From positions 1 through 64,000 of the forward strand of contig CAIYWC010000217.1 of assembly GCA_903929795.1 (NCBI GenBank): a stretch of DNA of 64,000 nt, given 5' to 3'. The notes below the pieces were generated by a model, which did not search any database, was not told where the DNA came from, and was given only the letters and a program-made list of their open reading frames with translations. This DNA comes from an uncultured Myxococcales bacterium (GTDB lineage Bacteria; Myxococcota_A; UBA9042). Shown here piece after piece: positions 54,167-63,650 of this stretch. Position numbers and translations under genes: made by a program. Numbering within the stretch: the first letter of the stretch is position 1; every line of letters starts with the position of its first letter.

Positions 54167-54949
54167 TCAGGGCCTTGGCTCAGCCGGTGCTGCCCCGGGC
54201 TCAGGCCCTTGCGCCACCGGGGCCACATCCACGCCCGCCGGGGCCTGCGTCACCCGCGCCGCTGGCACATGCCGCCGGTCCCGCGTCGAGGCCATGTGCA
54301 CGTCCAGCGAGCCGCCATCGGGCGTGGCGCGCAACGAGACGAAGTCGTCGATGCTCCAATCCAGGCGCGCAGTATAGCTTTTTTGTGGTGTGACGATGCG
54401 CAGCGTGCTCGCGCCGTCGGCAATATCGCTGCGGCAGATCGCCAGCGTCACGCGCACGCCGTCCCAATCCGCGTGCGTCCGCGAGCGCCAGTACACGCGC
54501 TGGTCGCCCTCGTCGCCGCGCACGACGGGGCCAATGCGGTCGCTCGAATCGCGCGCCAGGTCCGGAACCGGCAGCGGCGGCGGCGTCGGCGCGTTCTCGA
54601 TGCCCAGCGTCTCCACTTTTTCGATTTCACCGCAATCCAGCGCGAGGTAGCCATCCCACGCCGTTCCCGCGCGATTGGGCTCCGCATCCGTGGGCGACGC
54701 CGACGTATGACCCCAGCGCAGCGTCACGATCACGCGCTCCGCATCCTCGGGGGCATGGGACTCGACCGGGCGCACGGGCGCTTCCACCACCGGCAGCGCC
54801 GCCGCCGGTCGCGGCGCCTCAACGCCATAGCGCCAGCCCACCGCCGCCACCACCATCGCCGCCAGCGAGCCCACAAGCAGCGGATGCCGCGCGCGGCCCA
54901 TCACCGCACTCAGCTGCCGCAGCTTGGAGATCCTGACCTGACGCGGCAC
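54167..54949 (-). CDS. Membrane-anchored hypothetical protein
   Basis: The product is about 260 aa from GTG 54949, which has GGAGGG upstream. One N-terminal membrane helix (HPLLVGSLAAMVVAAVGW), then a Pro/Ala/Glu-rich linker. A periplasmic beta-rich domain follows (VIVTLRWGHTSASP, DGYLALDCGEIEKVET, VRVTLAICRSDIADG). The tail is Ala/Pro-rich. No known family; it resembles a sensor or scaffold, but this is only descriptive. Confidence 0.6.
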   Translation of the reverse strand: MPRQVRISKLRQLSAVMGRARHPLLVGSLAAMVVAAVGWRYGVEAPRPAAALPVVEAPVRPVESHAPEDAERVIVTLRWGHTSASPTDAEPNRAGTAWDGYLALDCGEIEKVETLGIENAPTPPPLPVPDLARDSSDRIGPVVRGDEGDQRVYWRSRTHADWDGVRVTLAICRSDIADGASTLRIVTPQKSYTARLDWSIDDFVSLRATPDGGSLDVHMASTRDRRHVPAARVTQAPAGVDVAPVAQGPEPGAAPAEPRP

Positions 54950-55122
54950 GTTGCCCTCCGGATGGCCACTTGTTTGACGATACGAACGCTGGCGGCGCAC
55001 CGCAAGACACAGCATAGGACGCCGCTGCCGCACGCAAGGTTCAACGCGCAAATGGGTCACGGCATTCCCGCGCAGTGTCGCGATTGGCCGGAAAAATTGC
55101 TGTTCGGGCTGGGGCGCGCGCA

Positions 55123-55157
55123 GACGCGGATCCGCGAAGTTCGGGCGGATCCGCGTC
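55123..55157 (-). terminator. 13-bp hairpin after icd
   Basis: GACGCGGATCCGC and GCGGATCCGCGTC form a perfect 13-bp stem with a 9-nt loop, starting 12 bases after the icd stop codon. A T-tract is missing on the minus strand, so termination may need another signal. Stem stability alone is striking. Confidence 0.5.
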
Positions 55158-55168
55158 GCGCAGGGCCG

Positions 55169-56635
55169 CTACTTCAGGTTCTCGATGACCGCGTCGGCAA
55201 ACTCGCTGCATTTCAGCAGCTTGGCGCCTTCCATCTGGCGGTGAAAGTCGTACGTCACGCGCTTTTGGGCGATCGACTGCTCGATGCCGTGCACGATGCT
55301 GTCCGCGGCCTCCTGCCAGCCCAGGTGCTCCAGCATCATCACCGCCGACAACACTTCCGAGCCCGGATTGACCTTGTCCAGCCCGGCGTATTTCGGCGCC
55401 GTGCCGTGCGTGGCCTCAAAAATCGCGTGTCCGGTCAGGTAGTTGATGTTGCCACCTGGCGCGATCCCGATGCCGCCCACCTGCGCCGCCAGCGCGTCCG
55501 ACAGGTAATCGCCGTTGAGGTTCAGCGTCGCGATGACGTCGAACTCCTCCGGGCGCGTCATGACCTGTTGCAGCGTGATGTCGGCGATGGAGTCGCGAAT
55601 CAGGAGCTTGGACTTCCACTTGCCCGCGCCATGCGTCGGCCAGAGCGCCAGCGCGGTCTCAATCTCGGCGCGCACTTCCGCCTGCTGGTCGGGCACCATC
55701 ATCGAATAGCCCGGGTCAATCGCAATCGCGTTCTCCTCGACCGTGATCGCGGGATTCTTCTCCTTGTTGCCGAGGATCCAGCTCTCGCGCTCCGTGACAG
55801 TGTCATGACGAAACAGGCTCTTGGCGATCTCGTAGCCCCAGTCGCGAAACGCGCCTTCCGTGTACTTCATGATGTTGCCCTTGTGGACAATCGTGACGGA
55901 TTTGCGTTTGTGTTTCACAGCATACGCGATCGCAGCTTGGACCAGACGCTCCGTGCCGAGCGCGGAAACGGCCTTGACGCCGATCCCGACCTCCACGATC
56001 TCGTGACGCCTCGGCTGGCCCGCGGCCTCGAGTTGCTTTTGCCAGCCATCCACCGCGGCCTGCGTGCCGAAGCGAATCTTCTTGAATTCTTTTGGAAAAT
56101 TCGCCTCCAGGAACTTCAGCATCTTGTTGGACTCTTCCGAGCCACCGACCCATTCGATGCCGGCATAGATGTCCTCCGTGTTCTCGCGGAAGATGACCAT
56201 GTCGACCAATTCCGGGTGCTTGACCGGGCTCGGCACGCCGGTGAACCAGCGCACCGGACGTAAACACACATACAAATCAAGCTGTTGGCGCAGCGCCACG
56301 TTCAGCGAGCGGATGCCTTTGCCGACCGGCGTGGTCAGCGGACCCTTGATGCCGACCAGGTATTTGCGAAACGCGTCGAGCGTCTCGTCCGGCAGCCAAT
56401 TGCCCGTCTGGTTGAACGCCTTCTCGCCGGCGAGCACTTCCAGCCAGTGGATCTGGCGCTTTCCGCCATAGCTCTTCTTCACGGCGGCGTCGATGATGCG
56501 CACCGCGGCGGCCCAAATATCAGGGCCGGTGCCATCGCCTTCGATGAACGGAATTACTGGATGATCAGGGACTTGCAGCTTGCCATGGGCGCCAACGGTG
56601 ATGGCAGAACCTTGCGACGGGGCGGTCAACGACAT
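55169..56635 (-). CDS. icd: NADP-dependent isocitrate dehydrogenase
   Basis: The product is 488 aa from ATG 56635, with AGGAGG upstream. The substrate site [18 protein letters not shown] and [15 protein letters not shown] are intact. The NADP signature [17 protein letters not shown] is present, and NGDYLSDA carries metal ligands. Longer than the 416-aa E. coli enzyme because of an insertion of about 60 residues after [15 protein letters not shown]. Catalyses isocitrate to 2-oxoglutarate with NADPH. The Ser of RSLN is the residue phosphorylated in enteric enzymes. Confidence 0.95.
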   Translation of the reverse strand: MSLTAPSQGSAITVGAHGKLQVPDHPVIPFIEGDGTGPDIWAAAVRIIDAAVKKSYGGKRQIHWLEVLAGEKAFNQTGNWLPDETLDAFRKYLVGIKGPLTTPVGKGIRSLNVALRQQLDLYVCLRPVRWFTGVPSPVKHPELVDMVIFRENTEDIYAGIEWVGGSEESNKMLKFLEANFPKEFKKIRFGTQAAVDGWQKQLEAAGQPRRHEIVEVGIGVKAVSALGTERLVQAAIAYAVKHKRKSVTIVHKGNIMKYTEGAFRDWGYEIAKSLFRHDTVTERESWILGNKEKNPAITVEENAIAIDPGYSMMVPDQQAEVRAEIETALALWPTHGAGKWKSKLLIRDSIADITLQQVMTRPEEFDVIATLNLNGDYLSDALAAQVGGIGIAPGGNINYLTGHAIFEATHGTAPKYAGLDKVNPGSEVLSAVMMLEHLGWQEAADSIVHGIEQSIAQKRVTYDFHRQMEGAKLLKCSEFADAVIENLK

Positions 56636-56827
56636 GGGAATCCTCCTGCCGAGAATCTGGGTGTTCCGGCGGCGCAAGAGGATAGTCCAACGGCCTGAAC
56701 GCGACAACCTCGGGTGGCGGGACGGGTGGCACACCGCGGAAAGCCCGATCGCGGGCGCACTTTGCGCATCGTCCTTACCAGCCGCGCGCGGGACCTGTAG
56801 AATGCGCTGCGGGGGACCGCGGAGACC

Positions 56828-57817
56828 ATGGGCCACGAGCGCGAAAAGACCAATCCGGACTATCCGGTTACGCCCGCTTGGCGGCCCGCCTCGCAGCCCG
56901 GCGTGCGTTTGCCCGCGCCGTCGCTCGAGCCCGCTGACCCGCCCACGGAGCCGCAGCAGCTGCCGCTGGCCCCAGGCGTCACGACGCACCCGGTGCACCA
57001 GGCGCCCGATGCAAGGCGGCCCACGTCGCACTCGTCGTATTCGCTGGTGCCGGCCTCGCAGGAGACCATCCTGCCGCTGTCGCACCGGCCCACCTCGGCG
57101 GTCATGAACCTGGGCGTGCCAGCCCAGCCGGCCTTTGTCGCGCCGTCGATCGCGCCGATCGCACCGGCATCGCCCGCGCCGACGCATCGCGCCGCGTCCC
57201 AGCCGACCTTTCGCCCGGCGTCGGACGGCTACCAGCGCCCGGAAAGCGGTGCCCATCCCCCGGCGAATTTTCTGGCGGCGGCAGGAGCATCGCGGCGGGC
57301 GGGGGACGCAACCCGCCTGCTGCCGTGGCTGCGCGACAAGAACAAGCGCTTTCGGGCGCTGACCGACGCCGAGTGCGACGCGATGTTCCGGTTCGCCTCG
57401 CTGCATCGCCTCGACGCCAACACGGTGATTCAGCCGGCCGATCGCCCGCCGACGGCCTGCTTTGCCATCACGTCAGGCTCGGTCGTCATGCGCGTTCGCC
57501 GGTCCAACGGCGCCTTTCGCGAGCTGGACCGCTTTGGCGCGGGCGAAGTGGTCGGACTGCTGGCGCTCGTCGACAGTCGCCCGTCGCCCTACGAGATCCT
57601 CGCGACGACGACGGTCGAAGTCATCGCGTTCGAGGCCGACCGGATGGCCCAGTTCGCCGCAGCGTTGCATCCGGATGCCCTGGCCGCGGTCAAGGCGTGG
57701 ACGCCGTTTCTCATCGACCACTTGCGCAGCGTGCAACAGCGCGTGGCGCGGCTTTCCGGTATTCGACGCCAGCGCATCCAGTCGCGCGACGACGACGCCT
57801 GGAAGGGTGCCAAATAG
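56828..57817 (+). CDS. cNMP-binding domain protein with disordered N-terminus
   Basis: The product is 329 aa. Residues 1-165 are Pro/Ala/Ser-rich and probably disordered. Residues ~190-310 form a cyclic-nucleotide-binding beta roll ([49 protein letters not shown]). No helix-turn-helix follows, so it is not a standard CRP regulator. It could sense a nucleotide or act as a protein adaptor. The ligand-binding Arg-Ala motif is not obvious. Confidence 0.75.
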   Translation: MGHEREKTNPDYPVTPAWRPASQPGVRLPAPSLEPADPPTEPQQLPLAPGVTTHPVHQAPDARRPTSHSSYSLVPASQETILPLSHRPTSAVMNLGVPAQPAFVAPSIAPIAPASPAPTHRAASQPTFRPASDGYQRPESGAHPPANFLAAAGASRRAGDATRLLPWLRDKNKRFRALTDAECDAMFRFASLHRLDANTVIQPADRPPTACFAITSGSVVMRVRRSNGAFRELDRFGAGEVVGLLALVDSRPSPYEILATTTVEVIAFEADRMAQFAAALHPDALAAVKAWTPFLIDHLRSVQQRVARLSGIRRQRIQSRDDDAWKGAK

Positions 57818-57839
57818 CTGAAAATTATCAAGATTTCGG

Positions 57840-58203
57840 TGGAGGCGGCGAGAGTCGAACTCGCGTCCGGAAATACTAGGCAGGGCCGTCTACGCGCGTA
57901 GTCGCATGATTTGTACGGCATCCAGGGCGTCCACGCGACAGACTCCCTTAGCGACGACCCGCATTTTTCTTACCCGCGCACGTGCAGGTGTCGTGCGAAA
58001 GCCAGCCCACCTAAATTGCGGTGACGACATGCGGCGGGCGCCATGCCATCCCCGTCGCTGTTAGAGGTCTTTTGGAGACTTAAGCAGCGAGAGCGAACTC
58101 AACGTTGTCGTTGGCTCTTATTGTGTGCCTTTTTTTGACGCGGCCAAAGACTCCGCGGCGCGCAAACCATGTTTTGCATCCCCGTCGAAACCGGTACGCC
58201 CCC
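57840..58203 (-). ncRNA. ssrA: tmRNA (SsrA)
   Basis: About 364 nt on the minus strand. The 5' end GGGGGCGTACCGGTTTCGACGG (58203 downward) matches the tmRNA start, including GGTTTCGACGG. Its GGGGGCG pairs with CGCCTCC at 57841-57847 to give the acceptor stem, with one G-U pair. The T-arm GCGAGTTCGACTCTCGC is near the 3' end. The tag frame, resume codon first, runs 58115 down to 58083 and encodes ANDNVEFALAA, with TAA at 58080-58082. The full CCA is not encoded (CCG follows the discriminator A), so it would be added after transcription. It rescues stalled ribosomes with SmpB. Confidence 0.95.
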
Positions 58204-58212
58204 GAAGGTGCG

Positions 58213-58225
58213 CCGTTTGAAACGG
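58213..58225. repeat. Palindrome CCGTTTGAAACGG upstream of tmRNA
   Basis: A 13-bp palindrome (6-bp arms, 1-nt centre) lies 10 bp beyond the tmRNA 5' end and 124 bp before the divergent lipase gene. Position suits a regulatory site for tmRNA transcription. Prediction only. Confidence 0.35.
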
Positions 58226-58348
58226 TGCTTGCCGACCCCGCACAGGCGCCGGCCTTCACAGGATAGGTGTCCCGGCCGCCACGTCAACAGGCGTATCCTT
58301 GCGCAATCCGGCTGCCTGTTGCACAAAGGCCGCCGGCTTCGAGGTCGC

Positions 58349-59464
58349 ATGCGCCACCACATCTACCTGATCCCCGGCTTCTTTGGCTTCTCCAATTTCG
58401 GCGATCTCAAGTATTTTTCCCACGTTACGGAGGTGCTGGAGGGCGCCTTGCGGCGGCGCGGCCTGGAGGTCGCGGTCCATTACGTCCGGACGCTGCCGAC
58501 CGCTTCTGTGCGCAGGAGGACGACCAGGCTGCTGGAAGTCATGGCGGAGACCGCCGACGGCGACGGACCTATCCACTTGATTGGCCACAGTTCTGGCGGC
58601 TTGGACGCGCGGTTTTTCGCCTCGGCGGGTGCGTCCTTGAGCGATCAGCTGCCCGCGACCGCGCTGATGGGCCGCGTGCGTTCGGTGGTCACCGTCGTGA
58701 CGCCGCATCGCGGGACGCCGCTGGCGCCGCTGTTTGACTCGCTGTTGGGCGCCCGCATCCTGCAAATCTTGTCGCTGGCGACAATTTATATCTTGCGTTA
58801 CGGTAAGTTGCCGTTGGGCGCCCTGGTCAGCCTGGGCGGCGTGCTCGTGAGGCTGGACAACAACGCCGGCGAAGACGCGCTCGATCAAGTGTGGAATCAG
58901 CTGCTGGCGGATTTCAGCGAGGATCGCCAGCGCGCGATTCGCGACTTTTTTCATGAAGTTGGCAAGGACACATCGCTGATTCGCGAGCTGCTGCCGCAAA
59001 ATCTCAAGGTATTCAACGAGACCACGCGCAACGCGCCCGACGTGCGCTACGGCAGCGTGATCGCGCGCGGGAGGGCGCCTGGCATCACGTCGACGCTGTC
59101 CGCGGGGCTGAGCGGCTACGCCCAGGCGAGTCACGCGATCTACGTGGCGCTGTATGCGCTGGCCTCACGGACGCCGTCGCAGAACGTCACGATGCCAGAC
59201 CCATTGCAATCACAGGCGATTCGCGCATTCTGGGGCGAGGAGCCCGACGAGCGCGCCAATGACGGCATCGTCCCGACGCTCAGCCAGGTCTGGGGCGAGG
59301 TGATTTGCGCCGTGACCGCGGATCATCATGACGTCATTGGGCATTTTGAGGATCCGAACCACGTGCCGCCGCACTTTGACTGGCTGACGAGTGGCAGCGG
59401 CTTCAAGCGCCGTGATTTTGAGATCCTCTGGTCGTCGGTGGCCGATTGGCTGGCGAAAGGCTAA
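58349..59464 (+). CDS. Triacylglycerol-lipase-like alpha/beta hydrolase
   Basis: The product is 371 aa. Oxyanion-loop region YLIPGFFGF, nucleophile elbow G79-H80-S81-S82-G83, then VVTVVTPHRGTPLAP, a lid-like variable region, and a C-terminal His candidate in DVIGHFEDP. No signal peptide. Belongs with lipase-class or esterase-type alpha/beta hydrolases; substrate unknown. GAGGT lies four bases before ATG 58349. First gene of a tight five-gene run. Confidence 0.8.
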   Translation: MRHHIYLIPGFFGFSNFGDLKYFSHVTEVLEGALRRRGLEVAVHYVRTLPTASVRRRTTRLLEVMAETADGDGPIHLIGHSSGGLDARFFASAGASLSDQLPATALMGRVRSVVTVVTPHRGTPLAPLFDSLLGARILQILSLATIYILRYGKLPLGALVSLGGVLVRLDNNAGEDALDQVWNQLLADFSEDRQRAIRDFFHEVGKDTSLIRELLPQNLKVFNETTRNAPDVRYGSVIARGRAPGITSTLSAGLSGYAQASHAIYVALYALASRTPSQNVTMPDPLQSQAIRAFWGEEPDERANDGIVPTLSQVWGEVICAVTADHHDVIGHFEDPNHVPPHFDWLTSGSGFKRRDFEILWSSVADWLAKG

Positions 59465-59488
59465 GCTGGGCCGCACCTGGAGATTCGC

Positions 59489-60058
59489 ATGCGACCGTTC
59501 ATCCTCATCTTTGCGCTCCTGTCCGCGACGCCTGCTCTGGCGGAGGACCCGCCCAAGTCGCGACTGGAGAACGGCGAAGTCGAGATCACCACGCGGGCGG
59601 TGCCGGGAAGCGCGCTGCCGGAAGTGACGGCGCACGGCCTGATCGAGGCGCCGCCGGAGCGCGTTTGGGCGATCCTGCAGGATTGCGGCAACTACCAAAA
59701 GACGATGCTGCGGGTCGCGCGGTCCAAGGAGCTGTCGCGGCAGGGCCAAAAGGTGGTGTGCGAGGTCGAGATCGCGCTGCCGTTCCCACTGGCCAACCTG
59801 GTCGGCGTGACCGAAGCGACGCACGTCATCGGCCCGCCGAGCTGGACGCGGACCTGGCACCTCCTGCGCGGCGACTACGAGGTCAACGAGGGGGCCTGGA
59901 CGCTGTCGCGCTACCGCGATGATCCGAAGCGGACGCTGGCCGTGTACCGCGTCCACGCGATCCCCAAGTCCTCGGTTCCAGACGCCATTTTGCGACGCGG
60001 CCAGCGGACGGCGATCCCGGACATGTTCAGGCACTTACGCGAATTGACAAAGGATTAA
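59489..60058 (+). CDS. Secreted START/SRPBCC-domain protein
   Basis: The product is 189 aa with signal peptide MRPFILIFALLSATPALA. The remainder has the helix-grip pattern: VTAHGLIEAPPERVWAIL, DCGNYQKTML, VCEVEIALPFPLANL and a C-terminal helix. It would bind a lipid or hydrophobic ligand in the periplasm. Starts 24 bp after the lipase. Confidence 0.75.
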   Translation: MRPFILIFALLSATPALAEDPPKSRLENGEVEITTRAVPGSALPEVTAHGLIEAPPERVWAILQDCGNYQKTMLRVARSKELSRQGQKVVCEVEIALPFPLANLVGVTEATHVIGPPSWTRTWHLLRGDYEVNEGAWTLSRYRDDPKRTLAVYRVHAIPKSSVPDAILRRGQRTAIPDMFRHLRELTKD

Positions 60059-60064
60059 GCCGAT

Positions 60065-60922
60065 ATGTCGACATCTTTGCCACCTGTCACAACGCGATTT
60101 CAGCTGGGAGCCACGATTTCTGAAGAGCAAAACCGCTTTTTGGACCACTATGGCTTTCTGCATTTCGAGCGCGTTGCCAGCGCGGACGAGATCGCGATGA
60201 TCGCGGCCGAACTGGAGCGGATCCAAGCCGCGTGGATCGCCGAAGGGCGGCGTTTTGTCTTTGGAATTCCGCTCTTTATCGGCAAGGATCCCGACGGCAA
60301 GCCGTTCTTGCAGCGCTTTGCGTTCACATCGGTCTTCAGCGAGCCCGTGCGCGTGTTCGTGCGCGACGCGCGGTTCGAGCCGGTCCGCCAACTGATCGGC
60401 GTCGACGCGCGGATCGGCGACGCGGAAAAAGACGGCGTGGTCGTGAACCGCTACGTCAACGTGCCCGGCAGCGCCTATCCGCGCCTGGGCTGGCACACGG
60501 ACGGGTTGCGCGACATCTTCTACGGCCGAATGCCGGTGCAAATGCTCAATATTGGCCTGCACTTGGACGACTGCGCGGCCGACAACGGCGGGCTGCGGCT
60601 GATCCCGGGTAGCCACAAGCAGGGCTTTTGGGACACGTGCTTTCGCAAGCTGTATTTCCTCGCACATGCGCCAGATCCTGCTGAAATTGTTGTGGAAACC
60701 CAGGCAGGCGACCTGACAGTCCACGATGGCCGGCTGTGGCACCGCGTCGCCCAATCGTCGCGTACAGGCTGGCCGAGCCTGCGCCGGTCGATGTATGTGC
60801 CCTATTTGACAGGGCCTTTTGAGCCCAAGAGCGACGCCTCGCGTACACCGCCGTACCACCACGTGGGTCGGCTGATCCGCTGGTGGAAGGGTGCCCGCGC
60901 GCCGCAACTGCCGCAACCCTGA
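60065..60922 (+). CDS. Phytanoyl-CoA dioxygenase-family Fe(II)/2-oxoglutarate oxygenase
   Basis: The product is 285 aa. Iron ligands H144-x-D146 in LGWHTDGLRD and H226 in DGRLWHRVAQ; GGLRLIPGSHKQGF between them; 2-oxoglutarate Arg near RRSMYVPYL. It would hydroxylate a lipid or small molecule. Six bases after the START gene. Confidence 0.85.
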   Translation: MSTSLPPVTTRFQLGATISEEQNRFLDHYGFLHFERVASADEIAMIAAELERIQAAWIAEGRRFVFGIPLFIGKDPDGKPFLQRFAFTSVFSEPVRVFVRDARFEPVRQLIGVDARIGDAEKDGVVVNRYVNVPGSAYPRLGWHTDGLRDIFYGRMPVQMLNIGLHLDDCAADNGGLRLIPGSHKQGFWDTCFRKLYFLAHAPDPAEIVVETQAGDLTVHDGRLWHRVAQSSRTGWPSLRRSMYVPYLTGPFEPKSDASRTPPYHHVGRLIRWWKGARAPQLPQP

Positions 60923-60934
60923 GGGCCGCCGCCG

Positions 60935-62140
60935 ATGACCGTTTCCGCGCATCCGCTGGCCCAGCATTGGTCGCTCGATCCGGATGTAACCTATCTGAAT
61001 CACGGAAGTTTTGGTGCCTGTCCGCGGCCGGTGCTCGCGGCCCAGGCGGCGCTGCGGGCGCAGCTGGAGGCTGAGCCGGTGCGGTTTCTCGCGCGCGATC
61101 TGGAAGCGCGGCTCGACGCGGCGCGGCGCAAGCTCGCGGAATTCCTCGGCGCGGACGCGGAAGGCCTGGCTTTTGTCAGCAACGCGACGGTCGGCGTGAA
61201 CACGGTGCTGGCGAACCTGAAGCTCGTGGCGGGCGATGAAATCCTTGTGACGGACCATGGTTACGTGGCCTGTCGCAATGCAGTGGATCGCCTCGCGCAG
61301 CGCACGGGGGCGCGCGTGGTCGTCGCGCACGTGCCGTTTCCGCTGCACTCGCCGGACCAGGTCTTGGACGCGCTGGACCGGGTTTTGACCTCCAGGACGC
61401 GATTTTGCCTCATCGACCACGTGACGAGCCCGACGGCGCTTGTGTTTCCGATCGCGCAGATTGTGCCGTGGCTGCAGGCGCGCGGCGTGGCTGTGCTGGT
61501 CGACGGAGCGCACGCGCCGGGGATGTTGCCGCTGGACCTGGCAACGCTGAATCCCAACTATTACACGGGAAATTGCCACAAGTGGCTGTCCGCACCCAAG
61601 GGCTCGGCTTTGCTGCACGTGCGCTCGGACCTGCGTGCGGGCTTCGCGCCGCTGGTGACGAGTCATGGCCGGACGCAGAACCGCCCGGACCGATCGCGGT
61701 TTCGCATGGAATTCGACTGGATGGGCACGGGCGACCCGACGCCGTGGCTGGCGGTGGCGGACGCCCTGGCGTTTGTCCCGAACGCGCTGGGCATCGACTG
61801 GCCGGAGCACATGGCGCGCAACCACCGTCTCGCGCTGCAAGCCCTTGATATCCTGTGCGAAACGCTCGATGTCGCGCCGCCAGCGCCCGACGCCATGCTC
61901 GGCGCGATGGCGGCCATCCCGCTGCCGCAGCTGAACGTGCCGCCGCAGCTGAACGTGCCGCCGCAGCTGCCGTCCTTGTTTGACCCGCTGCAGGACCACC
62001 TCTGGCATGCGCACCGCATCGAGGTGCCCGTCATGGACTGGCCGTCGCCGCGCGTGCGGCTGATTCGCATCTCGGCCCAGGCTTACAACAGCTTGGAACA
62101 ATTTCACTTTCTGGCGGACACGCTCCGCGCGCTGCGGTAG
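60935..62140 (+). CDS. Class V aminotransferase (isopenicillin-N epimerase-like)
   Basis: The product is 401 aa. It opens YLNHGSFGACPRPVL. PLP-binding D190 (VDGAHAPG) and K216 (TGNCHKWLSAPKG) are present, as in isopenicillin-N epimerase and C-S lyase-like enzymes. An 18-bp tandem repeat (61925-61969) encodes PQLNVP twice and a third partial unit in a loop, an apparent recent expansion. Twelve bases after the dioxygenase. Confidence 0.85.
   Translation: MTVSAHPLAQHWSLDPDVTYLNHGSFGACPRPVLAAQAALRAQLEAEPVRFLARDLEARLDAARRKLAEFLGADAEGLAFVSNATVGVNTVLANLKLVAGDEILVTDHGYVACRNAVDRLAQRTGARVVVAHVPFPLHSPDQVLDALDRVLTSRTRFCLIDHVTSPTALVFPIAQIVPWLQARGVAVLVDGAHAPGMLPLDLATLNPNYYTGNCHKWLSAPKGSALLHVRSDLRAGFAPLVTSHGRTQNRPDRSRFRMEFDWMGTGDPTPWLAVADALAFVPNALGIDWPEHMARNHRLALQALDILCETLDVAPPAPDAMLGAMAAIPLPQLNVPPQLNVPPQLPSLFDPLQDHLWHAHRIEVPVMDWPSPRVRLIRISAQAYNSLEQFHFLADTLRALR
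61925..61969 (+). repeat. 18-bp tandem repeat in the aminotransferase gene
   Basis: CCGCAGCTGAACGTGCCG is repeated twice (61925-61942, 61943-61960), followed by a 9-bp partial unit. The reading frame is kept, adding PQLNVP units. Confidence 0.9.
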
Positions 62141-62143
62141 CCG

Positions 62144-63046
62144 ATGATCCGCGTCAACAAGCGCTGGCAGTTCCTCGTCTCGGTCTTCGCGCTGGTGCCG
62201 TCCGTTCTGCTGATCGTGGTCGGTATCCTCATTTTGGTGTCGCGGCGCGCGGCGATTGACGTGACGTTCGGCGTGCTCATCCTGGTGTTTTGCGCGCTGC
62301 TGCTGGCCGGGACCATCCTGCTGGTCGTCACACTGGGCCGTCAGGCCGATGTGTCGCGGCTGCAGGCGGATTTCCTGAGCAAAGTCAGCCATGATTTCCG
62401 CACGCCGCTGACCTCGATCCGCATGTTTGTCGAGACGCTGCGCGAGAACCGCATCGAAGATCCGGAGCGCCGCGAGCGCATTCTGACGCTGCTTTCGCAG
62501 GAGACCGGGCGGCTGTCGACGCTGATTGACCGGCTGCTGGAATTCGCCAGGCTGGAGTCGGGCCAGCTGCGCTACGTGCCCAAAGCCGTGGATATTCGTG
62601 AGATTGTCGAGACGGTCGTCGCGCGGTTCGAACCGCGGACCGTGGGCGGGGACGTGCAGCTGACCACAGTCATCGCCGACGGCTTGCCGCTGCTGCGGGC
62701 GGACAGCGACGCGCTGGAAGAGGTCGTGCAGAACCTGTTGGACAACGCGTTCAAGTACACGGGCGCGCAAAAGCGCATCGTCGTCGACGTGCGGCGCGCC
62801 GGTCGGGACGTGGAAATCGCCGTCAGCGACAACGGCCCCGGCATTGCCCGCGCCGACCAGAACCGCATCTTTGACAGCTTCTACCGCGTGGACGACCGCC
62901 TGTCGCGCGCCACGGAAGGCTCCGGCTTGGGCCTCGCGCTGACGCGGCACATCGTTCACGCCCACGGCGGAAAAATCCGGGTCGAGTCCGAACCGGGCAA
63001 AGGCGCGCAATTCGTCGTTGTCCTGCCGCCGATCAAGGGACCGTGA
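62144..63046 (+). CDS. Sensor histidine kinase
   Basis: The product is 300 aa. Two membrane helices (~10-32 and ~43-65) with only about 10 residues between, so little sensing outside. H83 in KVSHDFRTPLTS is the phosphoacceptor, followed by the N box NLLDNAFKYTG, DNGPGI, and GSGLGLALTRHIV. No HAMP domain and no response regulator adjacent. Starts three bases after the aminotransferase. Confidence 0.9.
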   Translation: MIRVNKRWQFLVSVFALVPSVLLIVVGILILVSRRAAIDVTFGVLILVFCALLLAGTILLVVTLGRQADVSRLQADFLSKVSHDFRTPLTSIRMFVETLRENRIEDPERRERILTLLSQETGRLSTLIDRLLEFARLESGQLRYVPKAVDIREIVETVVARFEPRTVGGDVQLTTVIADGLPLLRADSDALEEVVQNLLDNAFKYTGAQKRIVVDVRRAGRDVEIAVSDNGPGIARADQNRIFDSFYRVDDRLSRATEGSGLGLALTRHIVHAHGGKIRVESEPGKGAQFVVVLPPIKGP

Positions 63047-63096
63047 AGAAGTTTAAAAAACTGGACGCAATAGGGCGGGCTTTTGTACAACTGGCG

Positions 63097-63114
63097 ACAG
63101 GAGGCTCCTCCTGT
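63097..63114. promoter_or_regulatory. 18-bp near-perfect palindrome upstream of a heme lipoprotein
   Basis: ACAGGAGG-CT-CCTCCTGT has two perfect 8-bp arms with a 2-nt centre, 34 bp before the ATG at 63148. It could be an operator or a 5'-UTR hairpin. In mRNA it would hide an AGGAGG-like sequence that is not the start's own ribosome site. Confidence 0.4.
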
Positions 63115-63147
63115 CCGCGTCTTCCCCCCTTTCTCAGTGAGTTCCCC

Positions 63148-63633
63148 ATGAAGAATACCCCGCAGTTCGTCATCGCCGTTTTGTTTTTTGCCGGCTGCGC
63201 CAGCTCCACCGCTGACTCCAGCTGCGCCAGCACCGGCACAAAATGGACCGGCGGCAACAGCGCCAGCTCCGTGATGAACCCGGGCATGGACTGCATCGCC
63301 TGCCACACAAACGGCCACGGGCCGAGGTTCGCGGTCGCGGGCACGGTCTATTCCTCGCTGACGGACGCGGACACGTGCGACGGCCTCTACCAGGTCTCGG
63401 TCGAGTTGAAGGCCGTCGACACCGGCGAAACGGTCACGGCGACCAGCAACAGCGCCGGCAACTTCTACTTGACGTCCAACCAGATGTTCAAGGCCGGCAC
63501 GAAGTTCACCGCGCGCGTCATCACGCCCAACGGCGCCCGCGCGATGGTCACGCAGCAGACCAACGGCGCGTGCAATTCCTGCCACACCGCGACTGGCTTG
63601 AACGGCGCGCCGGGCCGCATCGTCACGCCGTAG
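63148..63633 (+). CDS. Lipoprotein with two CxxCH heme motifs and a Ca-like beta domain
   Basis: The product is 161 aa with lipobox FFAGC (Cys17). Heme motifs C49-I-A-C52-H53 and C142-N-S-C145-H146 flank a beta domain (GTVYSSLTDADTCDGLYQVSVELKAVDTGE) resembling carboxypeptidase-regulatory-like folds. Likely a surface electron carrier. Weak ribosome site; upstream palindrome noted. Confidence 0.75.
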   Translation: MKNTPQFVIAVLFFAGCASSTADSSCASTGTKWTGGNSASSVMNPGMDCIACHTNGHGPRFAVAGTVYSSLTDADTCDGLYQVSVELKAVDTGETVTATSNSAGNFYLTSNQMFKAGTKFTARVITPNGARAMVTQQTNGACNSCHTATGLNGAPGRIVTP

Positions 63634-63650
63634 TTTCGCACACGCCGGCC

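Noticed and set aside
55081-55122. GGCCGGAAAAATTGCTGTTCGGGC, partly like the repeat core of copy A
   Set aside because: The conserved GTCCGAAATGC block and hairpin are missing; similarity is too short to call a fifth copy.
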